A stretch of DNA of 64,000 nt, taken from an uncultured Phycisphaerales bacterium. GTDB lineage: Bacteria; Planctomycetota; Phycisphaerae; WQYP01. This document shows positions 1 through 10,021 of this stretch, one piece after another (positions within the stretch are counted from its first letter, which is position 1; each line of letters opens with the position of its first letter). The stretch spans positions 103,095-167,094 of the forward strand of contig CAIMWO010000094.1 of assembly GCA_903845195.1 (NCBI GenBank), read 5' to 3'. The notes beneath the pieces are model-generated. The model was not told where the DNA came from. It made no database searches and saw nothing but the letters and a program-made list of their open reading frames with translations. The position numbers were made by a program, and so were the translations under genes.

Positions 1-678
1 TGTATTCCCGGCGCGATCTTCCTGACCCTCGGCATTTTCTCACCTGCCTTCCTCCGCGGCGAAGACGACATCCAGGACCTCAAGGAGAGCGCCACGACCG
101 TCACCACCGCCCCCGCCGAAGTCACCGCCCCGCAAACCCAGCCCGGCCGCGGCGTCGCCGACGCCCTCGGCACCATGAAACCCAAGGCCCCCGCCGGCGC
201 ACGCATCGGCCTGGTCACCCTCAACAACGGCACCCGCTACGAAGGCCGCATTTGGACCACCCTCGAAACGCCCTTCCGCGTCTGGATCGAGGAACTCAAA
301 ACCTATCGCGATGTGGACTTCGCGCTGGTCAAAACCATCGACGTAAGAGTCGTCAGCCAATCGATGGAACCCGACTGGCGCTGGCTTAAGGAAGGCAGCG
401 ACGAAAAAGTCTACTCCGGCAAGAAATACCCCCTCGTCGAACTCAGCTACAAGTTCACCCTCCTCAACGACCAGATCATCGAAGGCCCCGTCGTCGCCCC
501 CGTCTTCTGCTTCGACGGCAACAAGATCCACAATCTCGCCCTCTACAAAAAATACAAAGGCAAGCTCGACGAAACCCTCGCCGACGTCGCCTACATCCAA
601 ACCCTCACCCTCCGCGCCTCCGACGCCCTCACCACCGCCAACGCCAGGAAAACCACCAAGCTCCCCCTCCTCGATTAG
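1..678 (+). CDS. Secreted or membrane-anchored hypothetical protein, 5'-truncated
   Basis: The reading frame is open from the first base, so the start lies outside the window; 225 codons remain before the TAG stop. The first visible residues form a hydrophobic stretch ([17 protein letters not shown]) followed by an acidic and Thr/Pro-rich linker, which looks like the end of a signal peptide or a membrane anchor. The C-terminal 160 residues are a soluble domain with several short beta-like segments ([30 protein letters not shown]) that could be a small beta-barrel. I recognise no family. An ATG at 175 is in frame but sits after the linker and has no clear Shine-Dalgarno, so it is probably internal. 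Confidence 0.6.
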   Translation, partial: CIPGAIFLTLGIFSPAFLRGEDDIQDLKESATTVTTAPAEVTAPQTQPGRGVADALGTMKPKAPAGARIGLVTLNNGTRYEGRIWTTLETPFRVWIEELKTYRDVDFALVKTIDVRVVSQSMEPDWRWLKEGSDEKVYSGKKYPLVELSYKFTLLNDQIIEGPVVAPVFCFDGNKIHNLALYKKYKGKLDETLADVAYIQTLTLRASDALTTANARKTTKLPLLD

Positions 679-737
679 CAACTCTCTATCCCCATTTGCA
701 CCCCACCCCAATAACGGACTAATATCTCCACGATCTT

Positions 738-782
738 GGCTCTGTCTGAAAATCCGACGGCGCCGGGTTTTCAGTCAGAGCC
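738..782 (+). promoter_or_regulatory. Long hairpin abutting the trpB2 ribosome binding site
   Basis: Arms 738-752 and 768-782 are 15 nt each and pair with one mismatch around a 15-nt loop that contains CGGCGCCG. The 3' arm ends five bases before the GGAGG at 787-791 used by trpB2. No U-tract follows, so it is not a standard intrinsic terminator. It could control translation or stability of the trpB2 mRNA, or be the 3' end of the upstream transcript. The structure is visible directly; the role is inference. Confidence 0.55.
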
Positions 783-799
783 TAATGGAGGCCTTTCGT

Positions 800-2101
800 A
801 TGCAGTCCACGTTCACCCTTCCCCAGTCCGAGATCCCCACCCACTGGTATAACATCCTCGCCGACATGCCCACACCCATGGACCCGCCCCTCCATCCCGG
901 CACCAAGCAGCCCGCCAGCCTCGAAGACATGACCCGCATCTTCCCCGAGAACATCGTCATGCAGGAGATGTCCACCGAACGCTACATCGCCATCCCCGAT
1001 GAAGTCCGCGACGCCTACGCCCTCTGGCGCCCCACGCCGCTCATCCGCGCCGTGCGCCTCGAGAAACTTCTCGACACCCCCGCCCACATCTACTTCAAGC
1101 ACGAAGGCGTCTCCCCCGCCGGCAGTCACAAGCCCAACTCCGCCGTGCCCCAGGCCTACTACAACAAGATTGCCGGCACCAAACGCCTCGCCACCGAAAC
1201 CGGCGCCGGCCAGTGGGGTTCCTCCCTGGCCATGGCCTGCAAATTCTTCGGCCTCGAGTGCGTCGTTTACCAGGTCCGCGTCTCCTACGAGCAAAAGCCC
1301 TACCGCAAAATGCTCATGAACACCTGGGGCGCCACCGTCTATTCCTCCCCCTCCAAAAATACCGCCTTCGGCAGAAAGATCCTGGCTGAAGACCCGAAAT
1401 GCGCCGGCTCCCTCGGCATCGCCATCTCCGAAGCCATCGAAGACACCGTCTCCTCACCCAACACCAAGTACGCCCTCGGCAGCGTCCTCAATCACGTCTG
1501 CCTCCATCAGACCGTCATCGGCCAGGAATCGCTCCGCCAGATGGAACTCGCCGGCGAATACCCCGATGTCGTCATCGGCTGCGTCGGCGGCGGCTCCAAC
1601 TTCTCCGGCATTGCCTTCCCCTTCGTCCGCGAAAATCTCACCCATGGCAAAAAGACCCGCATCGTTGCCGTCGAACCCTCCGTCTGCGCCTCGCTCACCC
1701 AGGGCGAAAACCGCTACGACTTCGGCGACACCGCCGAAATGACCCCCCTCATGAAAATGTTCACCCTCGGCCACAAGTTCATGCCCCCCTCCATCCACGC
1801 CGGCGGCCTCCGTTACCACGGCATGGCCCCCACCGTCAGCCACCTCTACAAACATAAGCTGATCGAAGCCGTCGCCTACCCCCAGACCGCCGTCTTCGAA
1901 GCTGCAGTCCAATTCGCCCAGGCCGTCGGCATCGTCCCCGCGCCCGAATCCTCCCACGCCGTCCGCGCCGCCATCGACGAAGCCCTCGCCGCCAAACGCG
2001 AAGGCAAAAAACGCGTCATCCTCTTCAACCTCTCCGGCCACGGCCTCATGGACATGCCCTCCTACGAAGCCTACCTCTCCGGCCACCTCAATGATCCGTG
2101 A
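800..2101 (+). CDS. trpB: Tryptophan synthase beta chain, TrpB2 type
   Basis: This PLP enzyme joins indole and L-serine to give L-tryptophan. The PLP-binding lysine lies in GSHKPNSA, the phosphate-binding loop is [10 protein letters not shown] and the C-terminal cofactor motif is NLSGHG. The N-terminus ([13 protein letters not shown]) and the extended insertions are typical of the TrpB2 subfamily rather than of the TrpB that partners TrpA. The start at 800 is chosen because GGAGG at 787-791 lies 8 nt upstream; an ATG at 785 precedes that site. About 433 residues, normal for TrpB2. It stands alone here, with no trpA beside it; trpE is some 26 kb away. A strong hairpin directly precedes its ribosome binding site. 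Confidence 0.93.
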   Translation: MQSTFTLPQSEIPTHWYNILADMPTPMDPPLHPGTKQPASLEDMTRIFPENIVMQEMSTERYIAIPDEVRDAYALWRPTPLIRAVRLEKLLDTPAHIYFKHEGVSPAGSHKPNSAVPQAYYNKIAGTKRLATETGAGQWGSSLAMACKFFGLECVVYQVRVSYEQKPYRKMLMNTWGATVYSSPSKNTAFGRKILAEDPKCAGSLGIAISEAIEDTVSSPNTKYALGSVLNHVCLHQTVIGQESLRQMELAGEYPDVVIGCVGGGSNFSGIAFPFVRENLTHGKKTRIVAVEPSVCASLTQGENRYDFGDTAEMTPLMKMFTLGHKFMPPSIHAGGLRYHGMAPTVSHLYKHKLIEAVAYPQTAVFEAAVQFAQAVGIVPAPESSHAVRAAIDEALAAKREGKKRVILFNLSGHGLMDMPSYEAYLSGHLNDP

Positions 2102-2223
2102 CCGAGCGCCATCCCGTTGGTACCGCGACCATCAGGGAGCGTCAGTCTCGCCCACAAACCGGCTGGCTATTAGATTCGCTAAAGTTCCCCGCCCGCAGAT
2201 AATCCCATCCGCACAACTCCCGC

Positions 2224-4326
2224 TCACACCCACCGCACATCAATCAACCGCGGCGACCTCAACTCCCCGAACGGCCGCGACTCGCGATCGATGCCGCCCG
2301 CCCGGTCGATCACGCGCCCGGCCAGCGCATCATAAAATCCCCAAATCGCCACGCCTCTCGGATAGAAACACAAGTTGTTCCCACTGAACGTCTCGAAAAA
2401 CATCCGCGGCTCCTGCGTGTTGGTCGTCACCTGCCAGTTCCAATACCGATCCGCCAGATGCCGCAGATCGACCCCGCGATAGAACGCCGCAATATCCCGC
2501 GCCATGTTCATGCTGATCCATCCCGGACTCCGCGCGTTGCCGACCAAATCCAGCATCGTCGCCAATTGCTCCGGGTTCTCATTCTGGAAGTCCGAATGCA
2601 CGCACCCATATTCCCGCAAACACCGCCCCGTCGCCGTCCGCAGATCGGTCCGCAACTTCTCCCGATCCAGCGGCACATCGATGCCCACCATGTCCAGCAA
2701 CCCCAGCGCATTGGCCGTGTAGATCTGTGGCGAATTCCACCCCGGAATTTCCGCGCACGTCGTCTCCTGCCCGCTCCACGGATTCTTCAAATGTCCGCTC
2801 TTTTCCAGCAGCGTCGCAAAGTGATCCCCCTGCCACCCGCGTTTCTCGATGTACCGCCCCAGCATTTCCGCCCGCTCCGCATAACGCCGGGCCAGATCGC
2901 CCTTACCCAGATGCTCCAACATCTTCGCGCCAGCCACCAGCGCCCCCATCGTCTTGACCGCCAGGTACACCTGCTCCCGCCCGTACTGCACCGCCGGCGA
3001 CGCATCATCAATCGTGTTGGCAATCCCGACATCCGGCACCCCGTTGCCCGTCGTGTCGGCCAGTTCCAGAAACCGCAGATACTTTTCAATCCCCGCCGCA
3101 TGCTTGCGCACCACCGCGTCATCCCCCGTTCGCCGCCAATGACAGCACGCCATGATCAGCCAGTTCGACGTCTCCTCCACCTCCATGTCATGGTGATACA
3201 CATGCCCGTTGGCGCACGCGCCTGTGCCCATGTCGTGTGAGAAAAACAGCGTGCCCGCGCCACGCTCGCCCAGCGATTTGCGGCCATCCTGCGTGTGCTC
3301 CGTCCAATGATCCAGCTCCAAACCCAGCAACTCCGGCCACACCGCCAGGTAAAACGGCGCCTGCGTGAATTCCACATCCAGCGTGCTGGTCATATAGCAT
3401 GACCCTTCCCACACGCCGAAAAATTCCTCCCCTTTCCCGCTGACCGCCGCCCACGTATTGATTGCCCATGAATGCAGCGTGAACGCCAGTAGTTGATTGA
3501 TGCTCTGCGAAAAGTCATTCGCCCCAAGAATCGCATTGACGCGCATCGCATTCTCAAACAATGCCTCTGGATGCGCCCGGGCAAAATCACACACAGCCTC
3601 CAGATCCGCGAACTGCTCTGCATACTTGAACGCCCACCGCTCCCCGCGCACCTCATACACCGGCGTGCTATGCATGCACCACAGCACATCCAGCGCCTCC
3701 GCCCCATTCAGCTTCACCATCTTCCGCAACCGTACGCCGTCACGCCTCGCCCCGGGAGCCACCAACCGATCATGCTGCGGCACCTTTTCCGTCTTGGCAT
3801 CCCAAAAATCCTTCATCCCCGCCCACTGGTAAAACCGCGTCGATGCAAACCGCACATCCACCGCATCATCGCCCGCCGCCGACTGCGTCATCGCCTCCCC
3901 GCGCAGCTCCACAAAAACCTCCGCCTCCGTCAACTTCAGCGTCCGCTTCTCCCACCGAAAAATGCCGTCAAACGACTCCGCCGTCACCCGGATATCAATG
4001 ATCGGCAGCGCGGAAAACGCCGCATCTCGCGGCCGAAACGGCGCAATCACCTCCACCCGCAACTTGATGCAACTCGCCGCATGAATCCCCATCAGCACCA
4101 CCGAGCACGGCGTCGTCCGCTGATCCAGAAAATCAAATGCCTCCCCGCCTTCCCCCAGTGGCAACACGTATTCCTTCCCGTCGATCACCACGCCGACGAT
4201 CAACTCAAATGCCACCTGCTGCGGAAATCGGTCGAACCGCACCACGCTGCACCGCCGATGCACCGGATCCATAATGATCCCATGCCGATTCCCCACCCCC
4301 GCCACGCCATCCGCCATCAACTGCAT
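2224..4326 (-). CDS. Probable (alpha/alpha)6-barrel glycoside hydrolase, GH52/GH116-like
   Basis: A 700-residue protein without an evident signal peptide. Residues 1-250 look like a beta-sandwich; the rest is helical. The segment with NWLIMACCHWRRTG, then DTTGNGVPD, then GREQVYLAVKTMGALVAG, and the late FYPRGV resemble the order of motifs in GH52 beta-xylosidases, while NGVPD also recalls GH116 enzymes. Length agrees with GH52 (about 700 residues). I cannot assign catalytic residues with confidence, so the substrate stays open, though a plant or algal oligosaccharide is likely given the GH127 and GH5-like genes elsewhere in the window. It converges on trpB2 with about 120 bp between stops and has its own long start region at 4326. 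Confidence 0.5.
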   Translation of the reverse strand: MQLMADGVAGVGNRHGIIMDPVHRRCSVVRFDRFPQQVAFELIVGVVIDGKEYVLPLGEGGEAFDFLDQRTTPCSVVLMGIHAASCIKLRVEVIAPFRPRDAAFSALPIIDIRVTAESFDGIFRWEKRTLKLTEAEVFVELRGEAMTQSAAGDDAVDVRFASTRFYQWAGMKDFWDAKTEKVPQHDRLVAPGARRDGVRLRKMVKLNGAEALDVLWCMHSTPVYEVRGERWAFKYAEQFADLEAVCDFARAHPEALFENAMRVNAILGANDFSQSINQLLAFTLHSWAINTWAAVSGKGEEFFGVWEGSCYMTSTLDVEFTQAPFYLAVWPELLGLELDHWTEHTQDGRKSLGERGAGTLFFSHDMGTGACANGHVYHHDMEVEETSNWLIMACCHWRRTGDDAVVRKHAAGIEKYLRFLELADTTGNGVPDVGIANTIDDASPAVQYGREQVYLAVKTMGALVAGAKMLEHLGKGDLARRYAERAEMLGRYIEKRGWQGDHFATLLEKSGHLKNPWSGQETTCAEIPGWNSPQIYTANALGLLDMVGIDVPLDREKLRTDLRTATGRCLREYGCVHSDFQNENPEQLATMLDLVGNARSPGWISMNMARDIAAFYRGVDLRHLADRYWNWQVTTNTQEPRMFFETFSGNNLCFYPRGVAIWGFYDALAGRVIDRAGGIDRESRPFGELRSPRLIDVRWV

Positions 4327-4401
4327 CTGTACACTCCTTTATGAGCGAACGATTCTACGGCATGGCGGCGTTGCGGCAACGTGCTTCAACTTGCCGCAAA
4401 A

Positions 4402-4435
4402 ATAAAAAGGGGCCGCGCTTCGCGCAGCCCCTTTG
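4402..4435 (-). terminator. Intrinsic terminator of rho
   Basis: On the minus strand an AAAGGGGC stem pairs with GCCCCTTT, continued by GCGC/GCGC after one mismatch, with a 3-nt loop and a T-rich tail. It lies about 20 bp past the rho stop. Confidence 0.85.
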
Positions 4436-4456
4436 CTTTTTCTTCAAACGTGCAAC

Positions 4457-6097
4457 TTAAGCCAGGTTCATCGTCAGCAGGAACTCGCGGTTCGTGCCCT
4501 TCTTCTCGATGCGGCTCTTGAGCAGCTCCATCGCTTCGATCGGGTTCATGTCCGCCAGAACCTTCCGCAGGCGATACACCAGCTCCAGTTCCTTCGGGTC
4601 CAGCAGCAGCTCTTCCTTACGCGTGCCCGAAGCGCCGATGTTGATCGCCGGATACGTCCGCCGTTCAACCAATCGCCGATCCAGGTGCAATTCGCTGTTG
4701 CCCGTGCCTTTGAACTCTTCAAAGATCACTTCATCCATCTTGGAGCCGGTATCCACCAGCGCCGTCCCGATGATCGTCAGCGATCCGCCTTCTTCAATAT
4801 TTCGTGCCGCGCCGAAAAACCGCTTCGGCTTCTGCAACGCATTGGCATCCACGCCGCCGGTCAGAATCTTGCCCGAGTGCGGCACTTCCGTGTTATACGC
4901 ACGCGCCAACCGCGTGATCGAATCCAGCAGAATCACCACGTCGCGCTTGTATTCCACCAGCCGCTTGGCCTTCTCGATGACCATCTCGGCCACCTGCACG
5001 TGCCGGCTCGCCGGTTCGTCAAACGTCGAACTGACCACCTCGGCCTTCGTCGACCGCGTCATCTCCGTCACTTCTTCCGGACGTTCGTCGATCAGCAGAA
5101 TCATCAGATACACTTCGGGATGGTTGTGCGAAATCGCGTTCGCCATCTTCTGCATCAATACCGTCTTGCCTGTCCGCGGCGGCGCGACAATCAGCATGCG
5201 CTGACCCTTGCCGATCGGCGTGACAATATCCACGATCCGCATGTTCACTTCCTGCGGCGTCGTCTCCAGGAAGAACCGCTTGTTCGGATGCAGCGGCGTC
5301 AAATCTTCAAAGTTGACCTTCTCCGTCAATAACGACGGCTCCTCAAAGTTGATCGCCTCCACCCGCAACAACGCAAAATACTTCTCGTTTTCCTTCGGCG
5401 GACGAATCTGCCCCGTGATCACGCACCCGCTCTTCAAACCGAATCGCCGTATCTGCGACGGCGACACGTAAATGTCGTCCGGACACGGCAAGTAGTTGTA
5501 TTCCGGCGACCGCAGAAATCCGAAGCCGTCCGGCAGAATCTCCAGCACCCCCTCGCCCACCATCAACCCGTTGTCCTGGATGCGCTTCTTGAGGATCTTG
5601 AAAATCAGGTCCTGCTTCTTCAGGCCGATGTAATCCTCGATGCCTTCCTTCTTGCAGATCTCATGCAGTTCCTGCGGGTTCATGCGCTGCAGGTCGACCA
5701 GGTGCAGTTCCGAGCGCTTCACCTGCTCGTACTTCTGATGCGTCTCCGCATCGTATCCGGAATCGTCTTCCACGCGCATCCCGGCGGCATTCGTCGCCTT
5801 GCCGATCACGCCGTCACCGGCCGGCTTGGCCTGGCCGATCGTCTGCTGATCCACCGGCGGCGACTCCGCCTCCGGCTGGGCCTGCCCGACATCGTCCGCC
5901 GGCGCATCCGGATCCCGTGGCATACCCACGATCGTGTTGCCGGTCACTTCCCCCTGGGGCAACTCAACAGCCGTCACCGCAGGCTCATCAATCGGATAGT
6001 CTTCGTCCGACACTTGAGGCTCCTCGAGTGGATGCATGGGCTTGATCTTCTTGTCCGTACTGTGCGGGCCTCTACGGCCTCGGGCGCTTCGTGCCAT
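4457..6097 (-). CDS. rho: Transcription termination factor Rho
   Basis: Hexameric RNA-dependent ATPase that ends transcription of untranslated RNA. The protein has 546 residues. Residues 1-120 are an acidic, Pro/Ala-rich extension of low complexity that E. coli Rho lacks. Next come the Rho N-terminal helical domain ([15 protein letters not shown]), the cold-shock RNA-binding fold with GFGFLR, and the RecA-like core with P-loop PPRTGKT, Walker [11 protein letters not shown] and the Q-loop/R-loop region ([19 protein letters not shown]). The ATG at 6097 has GGAGG about 10 nt upstream. It lies 157 bp after coaE on the same strand, a pairing seen in many bacteria, and ends in its own intrinsic terminator. 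Confidence 0.97.
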   Translation of the reverse strand: MARSARGRRGPHSTDKKIKPMHPLEEPQVSDEDYPIDEPAVTAVELPQGEVTGNTIVGMPRDPDAPADDVGQAQPEAESPPVDQQTIGQAKPAGDGVIGKATNAAGMRVEDDSGYDAETHQKYEQVKRSELHLVDLQRMNPQELHEICKKEGIEDYIGLKKQDLIFKILKKRIQDNGLMVGEGVLEILPDGFGFLRSPEYNYLPCPDDIYVSPSQIRRFGLKSGCVITGQIRPPKENEKYFALLRVEAINFEEPSLLTEKVNFEDLTPLHPNKRFFLETTPQEVNMRIVDIVTPIGKGQRMLIVAPPRTGKTVLMQKMANAISHNHPEVYLMILLIDERPEEVTEMTRSTKAEVVSSTFDEPASRHVQVAEMVIEKAKRLVEYKRDVVILLDSITRLARAYNTEVPHSGKILTGGVDANALQKPKRFFGAARNIEEGGSLTIIGTALVDTGSKMDEVIFEEFKGTGNSELHLDRRLVERRTYPAINIGASGTRKEELLLDPKELELVYRLRKVLADMNPIEAMELLKSRIEKKGTNREFLLTMNLA

Positions 6098-6254
6098 GGA
6101 AGGAATTCCTCCGTGTGTGGCGATGCGTTATGGCTTGGATCGCCTGGTAAAACTGACCCATTCGTTCATCCGGGGTTTGCGTTCGGATGAGAAAATTTCC
6201 GATGGGTTACCGCCGATTGATTGGAGAGAAACGGGTGGGAAAAATCCCGGATGC

Positions 6255-6884
6255 TTACTGCACTTCTTCAAATATCTGGGAAAGGACCCGTTGGACCTGG
6301 CGAAGGCTGGCGGAGACATCGCCTGTGTTATCTATACTATAATCCGCCCTTTTCGCCTTTTTGTCCAGTGAAAGTTGCATTTTTTCCCGCCGGGCAACTT
6401 CCTCCCCCGTCCACCCCCGGCTCGCCTTCACCCGCTCTAACCTCTTTTCCGACATCGCCTTAACGAATATCGTCGCGTCGCACTCGCCATCCAGCCCCGT
6501 CTCAAACAGCAGCGGCGTATCCCACACCACCGCCTTGATCCCCGCATCCCCCATCGCCTTCGCCTGCAGCTGGGCCCGCAGCGCCCCCACCCGTGGATGC
6601 AGGATTTTATTCAACTTTTCGAGCGCCCCCGGATCCGAAAACACCCTCTTCCCCACCGCCCGCCGATTCACCGACCCATCCCCATCAAACACCTGCTCCC
6701 CCAGCCACGCCCTGATCTGGGCCTTCACCTCCGGCGTCTGCAAAACCTCATGCGCCAACGCATCCGAATCGATCACGCAGCACCCCAATTCCCCAAACAG
6801 CCGCGCCACCGTCGACTTCCCCGCCCCAATCCCGCCGCTGATCCCTATCACCGGCTTCGAATGATCATGTTTCCATCTGCCCAT
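6255..6884 (-). CDS. coaE: Dephospho-CoA kinase
   Basis: Catalyses the last step of coenzyme A synthesis, the ATP-dependent phosphorylation of the 3'-hydroxyl of dephospho-CoA. The P-loop GGIGAGKS is near residue 17, followed by the substrate motif DSDALAHEVL and WDTPLLFETGL, which matches the conserved DxPLLFE motif. At 209 residues it has the usual family length. It is upstream of rho on the same strand with a 157-bp gap. The neighbourhood further upstream (6885-6989) shows no gene. Confidence 0.95.
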   Translation of the reverse strand: MGRWKHDHSKPVIGISGGIGAGKSTVARLFGELGCCVIDSDALAHEVLQTPEVKAQIRAWLGEQVFDGDGSVNRRAVGKRVFSDPGALEKLNKILHPRVGALRAQLQAKAMGDAGIKAVVWDTPLLFETGLDGECDATIFVKAMSEKRLERVKASRGWTGEEVARREKMQLSLDKKAKRADYSIDNTGDVSASLRQVQRVLSQIFEEVQ

Positions 6885-6989
6885 CCCGCCAGTATAAGCG
6901 CCCCCCCGCAGTGTTGTCCTCTAACCCACCTGTAGCCCCGTCAGAATCGTTGAGTGCTCTTCGCTGGCGATGGTGAGTCACAACCAAAG

Positions 6990-7241
6990 TCAAAAGGGCC
7001 AGAATGGCCAAAATGGCAGCAAACACGCCGGTCTGATTCTGGCAATGTCTTCCGAGGAAAAATCTAGATCACTAATTCCCTCTGGAGATTTTGCGCTACC
7101 TGTTATAAATGCCCCACCTTGCACGGCAAGTCGCCGGATAACCCGCCCATTCTTAAGCTTCACATCAACTTCGTGCCAATCCATTTTCCATTCAGGACCA
7201 AGCCTTTCCCGTTGTTCTGGACTAAGTTCAATCATTGCCAT
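6990..7241 (-). CDS. Small hypothetical protein (83 aa)
   Basis: A short, charged protein beginning MAMIELSPEQRERLGPEW, with a middle segment DVKLKNGRVIRRLAVQGGAF that looks like a small beta sheet. The last ten residues (LLPFWPFWPF) are encoded by a short repeat and are unusual. A weak purine-rich site (AAGGA) precedes the ATG. The gene lies in a stretch that is more AT-rich than its surroundings, together with the next gene upstream. I recognise no function; it may be a real lineage-specific small protein or a chance frame. Confidence 0.45.
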   Translation of the reverse strand: MAMIELSPEQRERLGPEWKMDWHEVDVKLKNGRVIRRLAVQGGAFITGSAKSPEGISDLDFSSEDIARIRPACLLPFWPFWPF

Positions 7242-7326
7242 TTCTTGCCATCCTTCGCGGGCCTCGTCCCCCGGATTGTACCTTCAATCTGCTGGCGGTC
7301 AGGCAGTCATTCATAGACAAAGAAAC

Positions 7327-7929
7327 TTACGATTTCTTTGTCGTTGTCGCTTTTTCTTGCTCACGTGCCTTTTGCCGAAGAAGCGACAGCGTTTTCTGTA
7401 TCGAATCGGGTTTGGTGCCGTCAAACTCACCATTCACGTCATTTTCATGGAGGACGGAAAGTATCAACTCGCTATACATAGACATCACAACACGTCGTGA
7501 AGCTTCCCACTCGCCAATCTTTTCTTGATGGCTAAATATTATATTAACTTTCTCGTCTGATAACACATGAATTACGGCGTCCAGTTTCGAGTTCTCAGGT
7601 AAAGTGTTGATTAATCGAATTACGTTTGCGAAGGAGTCGTAATCTGAATACGGTAATCGTTGCATACTGGATCGCAAGCCAAGAGCCAAAAGGTCACCCC
7701 GACGCAAATCGTAGAATATATTAATATCTTCGCTGAACTGTTGAGGCTTGGCATTACCGACGTCTTTAACTGCTCTGTCCAATACCTCGCTGATTGATTT
7801 CGAGAGGTATTTTACGGACTCTTTCTCGTTTTCGTTTGGATTGTCTCCATAGACAATTGAAACGGCAGCCAGTATTAAAAGACAAACGCCCAGCACCGAC
7901 TTATTGTGTGAATAATTCAACCAAGTCAT
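7327..7929 (-). CDS. Secreted hypothetical protein (200 aa), AT-rich
   Basis: The ATG at 7929 is preferred because GGGAG lies 7 nt upstream; an ATG 30 nt further upstream has none. Residues 10-29 (hydrophobic core VLGVCLLILAAVSIV) form a signal peptide ending near YGD. The mature part is mostly charged helix with no motif I recognise, and the C-terminus is Lys-rich (KATTTKKS). Base composition is clearly lower in GC than the flanking genes, and codon choice is less C-biased, so acquisition by transfer is possible. It is co-directional with the 83-aa gene 85 bp downstream. Confidence 0.6.
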   Translation of the reverse strand: MTWLNYSHNKSVLGVCLLILAAVSIVYGDNPNENEKESVKYLSKSISEVLDRAVKDVGNAKPQQFSEDINIFYDLRRGDLLALGLRSSMQRLPYSDYDSFANVIRLINTLPENSKLDAVIHVLSDEKVNIIFSHQEKIGEWEASRRVVMSMYSELILSVLHENDVNGEFDGTKPDSIQKTLSLLRQKAREQEKATTTKKS

Positions 7930-8093
7930 ACATGTGCTCCCTAACCCATTTTCAGACAACCTGATGATTTAATGAGTGAACCAACTCCTGCTTCTTGCAC
8001 CGTGCGTCTTCTCTTCTCCCACATTAGTGTTCATTCCTGTTCATTTGTGGCTAATTTATCTTCGTCGTCCGCCCGCCCGACGAAGCAAAACCC

Positions 8094-9239
8094 TCACACG
8101 AACAGATAGACGTACGCACCAAACCCAATCGCCACCAGGCCCACCGCCGCCGCCAACGTCCACATCAGGTTCCGCCGTTGCGCCGCCAGCGCCAGGCTCG
8201 CCACCACCACCGCCGCCTGCGCCGCTAGCATCCCGAAGAAGAACCGTTGCGACCGCGCCTGATGCCTGCTCGACTGCGCATCCTCTACGCGAATCTGCAC
8301 TTCATACAGATACGCCGTGGATTGGTTCAGTTTGGCCTCGCCATCATAGCGTGCCGCCGCCGTCGCCAGCCGCGCCGTGGCCAACTGTGCGTGCAATTGC
8401 CGCAGATCCGACTGCAATCCGTCGCGCATCGAAAGAAATGACTGTGCCGCCAGCGCTGCCGCCGGATTCGTCGCCGCCCCCAGTGGCTGCCGCGCCAGCC
8501 GATTGGCCGCCACCAGCACACTCTGCTCCGCCGATACAACCCCATCTAGCCGTTCGAAAAAATCCGTCCCCGGCTTGAAACGCGCATCCGACTCACGCGA
8601 AAATTCCGCCGCACTCTCGAGTTCCGCCCGTATCGCCGCATCCGTCACCGGATGAATCAGCGGCAAAATCTTACTCTCCGGCATGCCCGACTCCACCGCC
8701 TCGGCAGCCGCGACCACCGCCGCATCCTTCGCCCGCCACGCCGGAACCTTCTCCGCCTCCCCCGGCGCCGCAGCCAGCGCCTTGGCCAGATCCGCCTGAA
8801 TCTGCTCCAGCTTCGCCGTTCGCGCCGCAACACCAGCCAAATACTGCTCCACCGCCTCCTTGTCCCCCGCACCCGCCGTCAACAAATCCTTGGCCGCAGC
8901 ATCCAGACGCGCCACCCCCGCCGCAAACGACGCCGCGGCAATCTGCATCTCGCTCGGATCAAACGGCCCCGCCTCCGCACTGGCCGCAATGATCTCCAGC
9001 GTGTTCCGCACCGTCGCCGCCCGCAGCTTCTTCGCCTGAAAGAATGACCACTGATCCCCCGCCTTGGACTGCATCTGCGCCGCCAGTGTGCGGTAATACT
9101 GTGCCTTGGTCATCTCGCTCGACGAAAGCCCCGCCAGCAGTGTCGCCACCACCGTCATGATCACCGGTGTAAACGCCAGCGCCCGACCCCACATCGACTT
9201 GGGTAAATCCGCCGGATCCGGCTGCTTCGGTAGTTTCAT
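8094..9239 (-). CDS. Membrane protein with three transmembrane segments, DUF4337-like
   Basis: About 381 residues from the ATG at 9239, which is favoured over the upstream in-frame start because the hydrophobic segment follows a short polar N-terminus (MKLPKQPDPADLPKSMW). TM1 is about residues 22-42. The next segment, with KAQYYRTLAAQ and DQWSFFQAKK, resembles the start of DUF4337 proteins. A long Ala-rich helical region follows and then two TM segments at the C-terminus (FFGMLAAQAAVVVASLALA and a final one ending YVYLFV). The domain between the TM segments probably forms coiled coil outside the membrane. Function unknown. Confidence 0.65.
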   Translation of the reverse strand: MKLPKQPDPADLPKSMWGRALAFTPVIMTVVATLLAGLSSSEMTKAQYYRTLAAQMQSKAGDQWSFFQAKKLRAATVRNTLEIIAASAEAGPFDPSEMQIAAASFAAGVARLDAAAKDLLTAGAGDKEAVEQYLAGVAARTAKLEQIQADLAKALAAAPGEAEKVPAWRAKDAAVVAAAEAVESGMPESKILPLIHPVTDAAIRAELESAAEFSRESDARFKPGTDFFERLDGVVSAEQSVLVAANRLARQPLGAATNPAAALAAQSFLSMRDGLQSDLRQLHAQLATARLATAAARYDGEAKLNQSTAYLYEVQIRVEDAQSSRHQARSQRFFFGMLAAQAAVVVASLALAAQRRNLMWTLAAAVGLVAIGFGAYVYLFV

Positions 9240-9435
9240 CGCAATCTCCCGCACGAGGACAGGTCGCCCACTGCAGGCATTGTACTCAGGACGCCATCGC
9301 CGGAAAGTCATCGCGCATCAACAAAAACAGAACCGCTCGCAATCCAGTGAGGATCACGGGCGGTTCTGAAGGAGTGATACCCGAAGTGCGGTGCTAATGC
9401 TCACAACATATCTCGACAGATTCTAGGCGGACCAA

Positions 9436-9527
9436 AAGAGAAAATGGAAAATAGTAAATAGAAAAAGAAGATGTGCCCCCCAATCGCCCATTTTTCTATT
9501 TTTCATTTTCTATTTTCTATTTCCTCT
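9436..9527. repeat. Inverted pair of TTTTCTA-type heptamer arrays
   Basis: Left arm 9436-9470 is purine-rich and approximately the reverse complement of the right arm 9490-9527, which is built of heptamers TTTTCTA, TTTTTCA, TTTTCTA, TTTTCTA and a final TTTCC. The pair can form a long AT-rich hairpin and may end transcription in both directions. The stop codon of the next gene (9517-9519) lies inside the right arm. Confidence 0.85.
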
Positions 9528-9936
9528 CTCGCCCATCCGACACGCCAAACGCTTCCCGTTCAAACGGATTGTCCCGATACCCCCGTCCACCCCGGAAAAA
9601 CACCCACAAACTGGCCAGCAAGTACGCAGGAATGAACGCCGGACCCCATCGCCGCGCCTGCCGCACATGCACATGCTCGTGTTTCCGCGTCAGATCCAGC
9701 GCCGCCGCCGACCGCCCAAGAATCACCTCCCCAAACGTAATCGCCAGCGCCCCGCCTTCCAGCACCGTCCCATGCTCCAGCAACCACGCCAGCGCCCCGC
9801 CATAGCATTCCCAAACCCCCTCCCGCTGCCGCCACCGCGCCCCCAGCGGCATGCAAGGAATGGCAATCACCAACCCCACCGCCGTCGTCGGCCCCGTCCA
9901 AAGCACGCGAAAGAAAAGCCATACCCAATAAATCAT
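9517..9936 (-). CDS. Membrane-associated protein with HEHVH motif (139 aa)
   Basis: Residues 1-35 are hydrophobic (WVWLFFRVLWTGPTTAVGLV), and a second hydrophobic segment (IPAYLLASLWVFF) follows the motif KHEHVHVRQ. HEHVH fits the HExxH pattern of zinc metallopeptidases, though here it may only be a metal-binding motif; a third ligand is not obvious. The C-terminus RERK and the stop codon are encoded by the heptamer array at 9490-9527. A second, identical copy of that array lies 40 bp upstream of the start (9979-10012), so the gene is enclosed by direct repeats. Confidence 0.6.
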   Translation of the reverse strand: MIYWVWLFFRVLWTGPTTAVGLVIAIPCMPLGARWRQREGVWECYGGALAWLLEHGTVLEGGALAITFGEVILGRSAAALDLTRKHEHVHVRQARRWGPAFIPAYLLASLWVFFRGGRGYRDNPFEREAFGVSDGRERK

Positions 9937-9978
9937 GCAAGCATTATAGGAAACACCATTCGCCCTCCAAACCCCACC

Positions 9979-10012
9979 TTTTTCTATTTTTCATTTTCTA
10001 TTTTCTATTTCC
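9979..10012. repeat. TTTTCTA-type heptamer array, second copy
   Basis: The 34 bases are identical to the array starting at 9491, in the same orientation, 488 bp away. The two copies bracket the 139-aa HEHVH gene. An eight-C run follows. Confidence 0.9.
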
Positions 10013-10021
10013 CCCCCCCTC

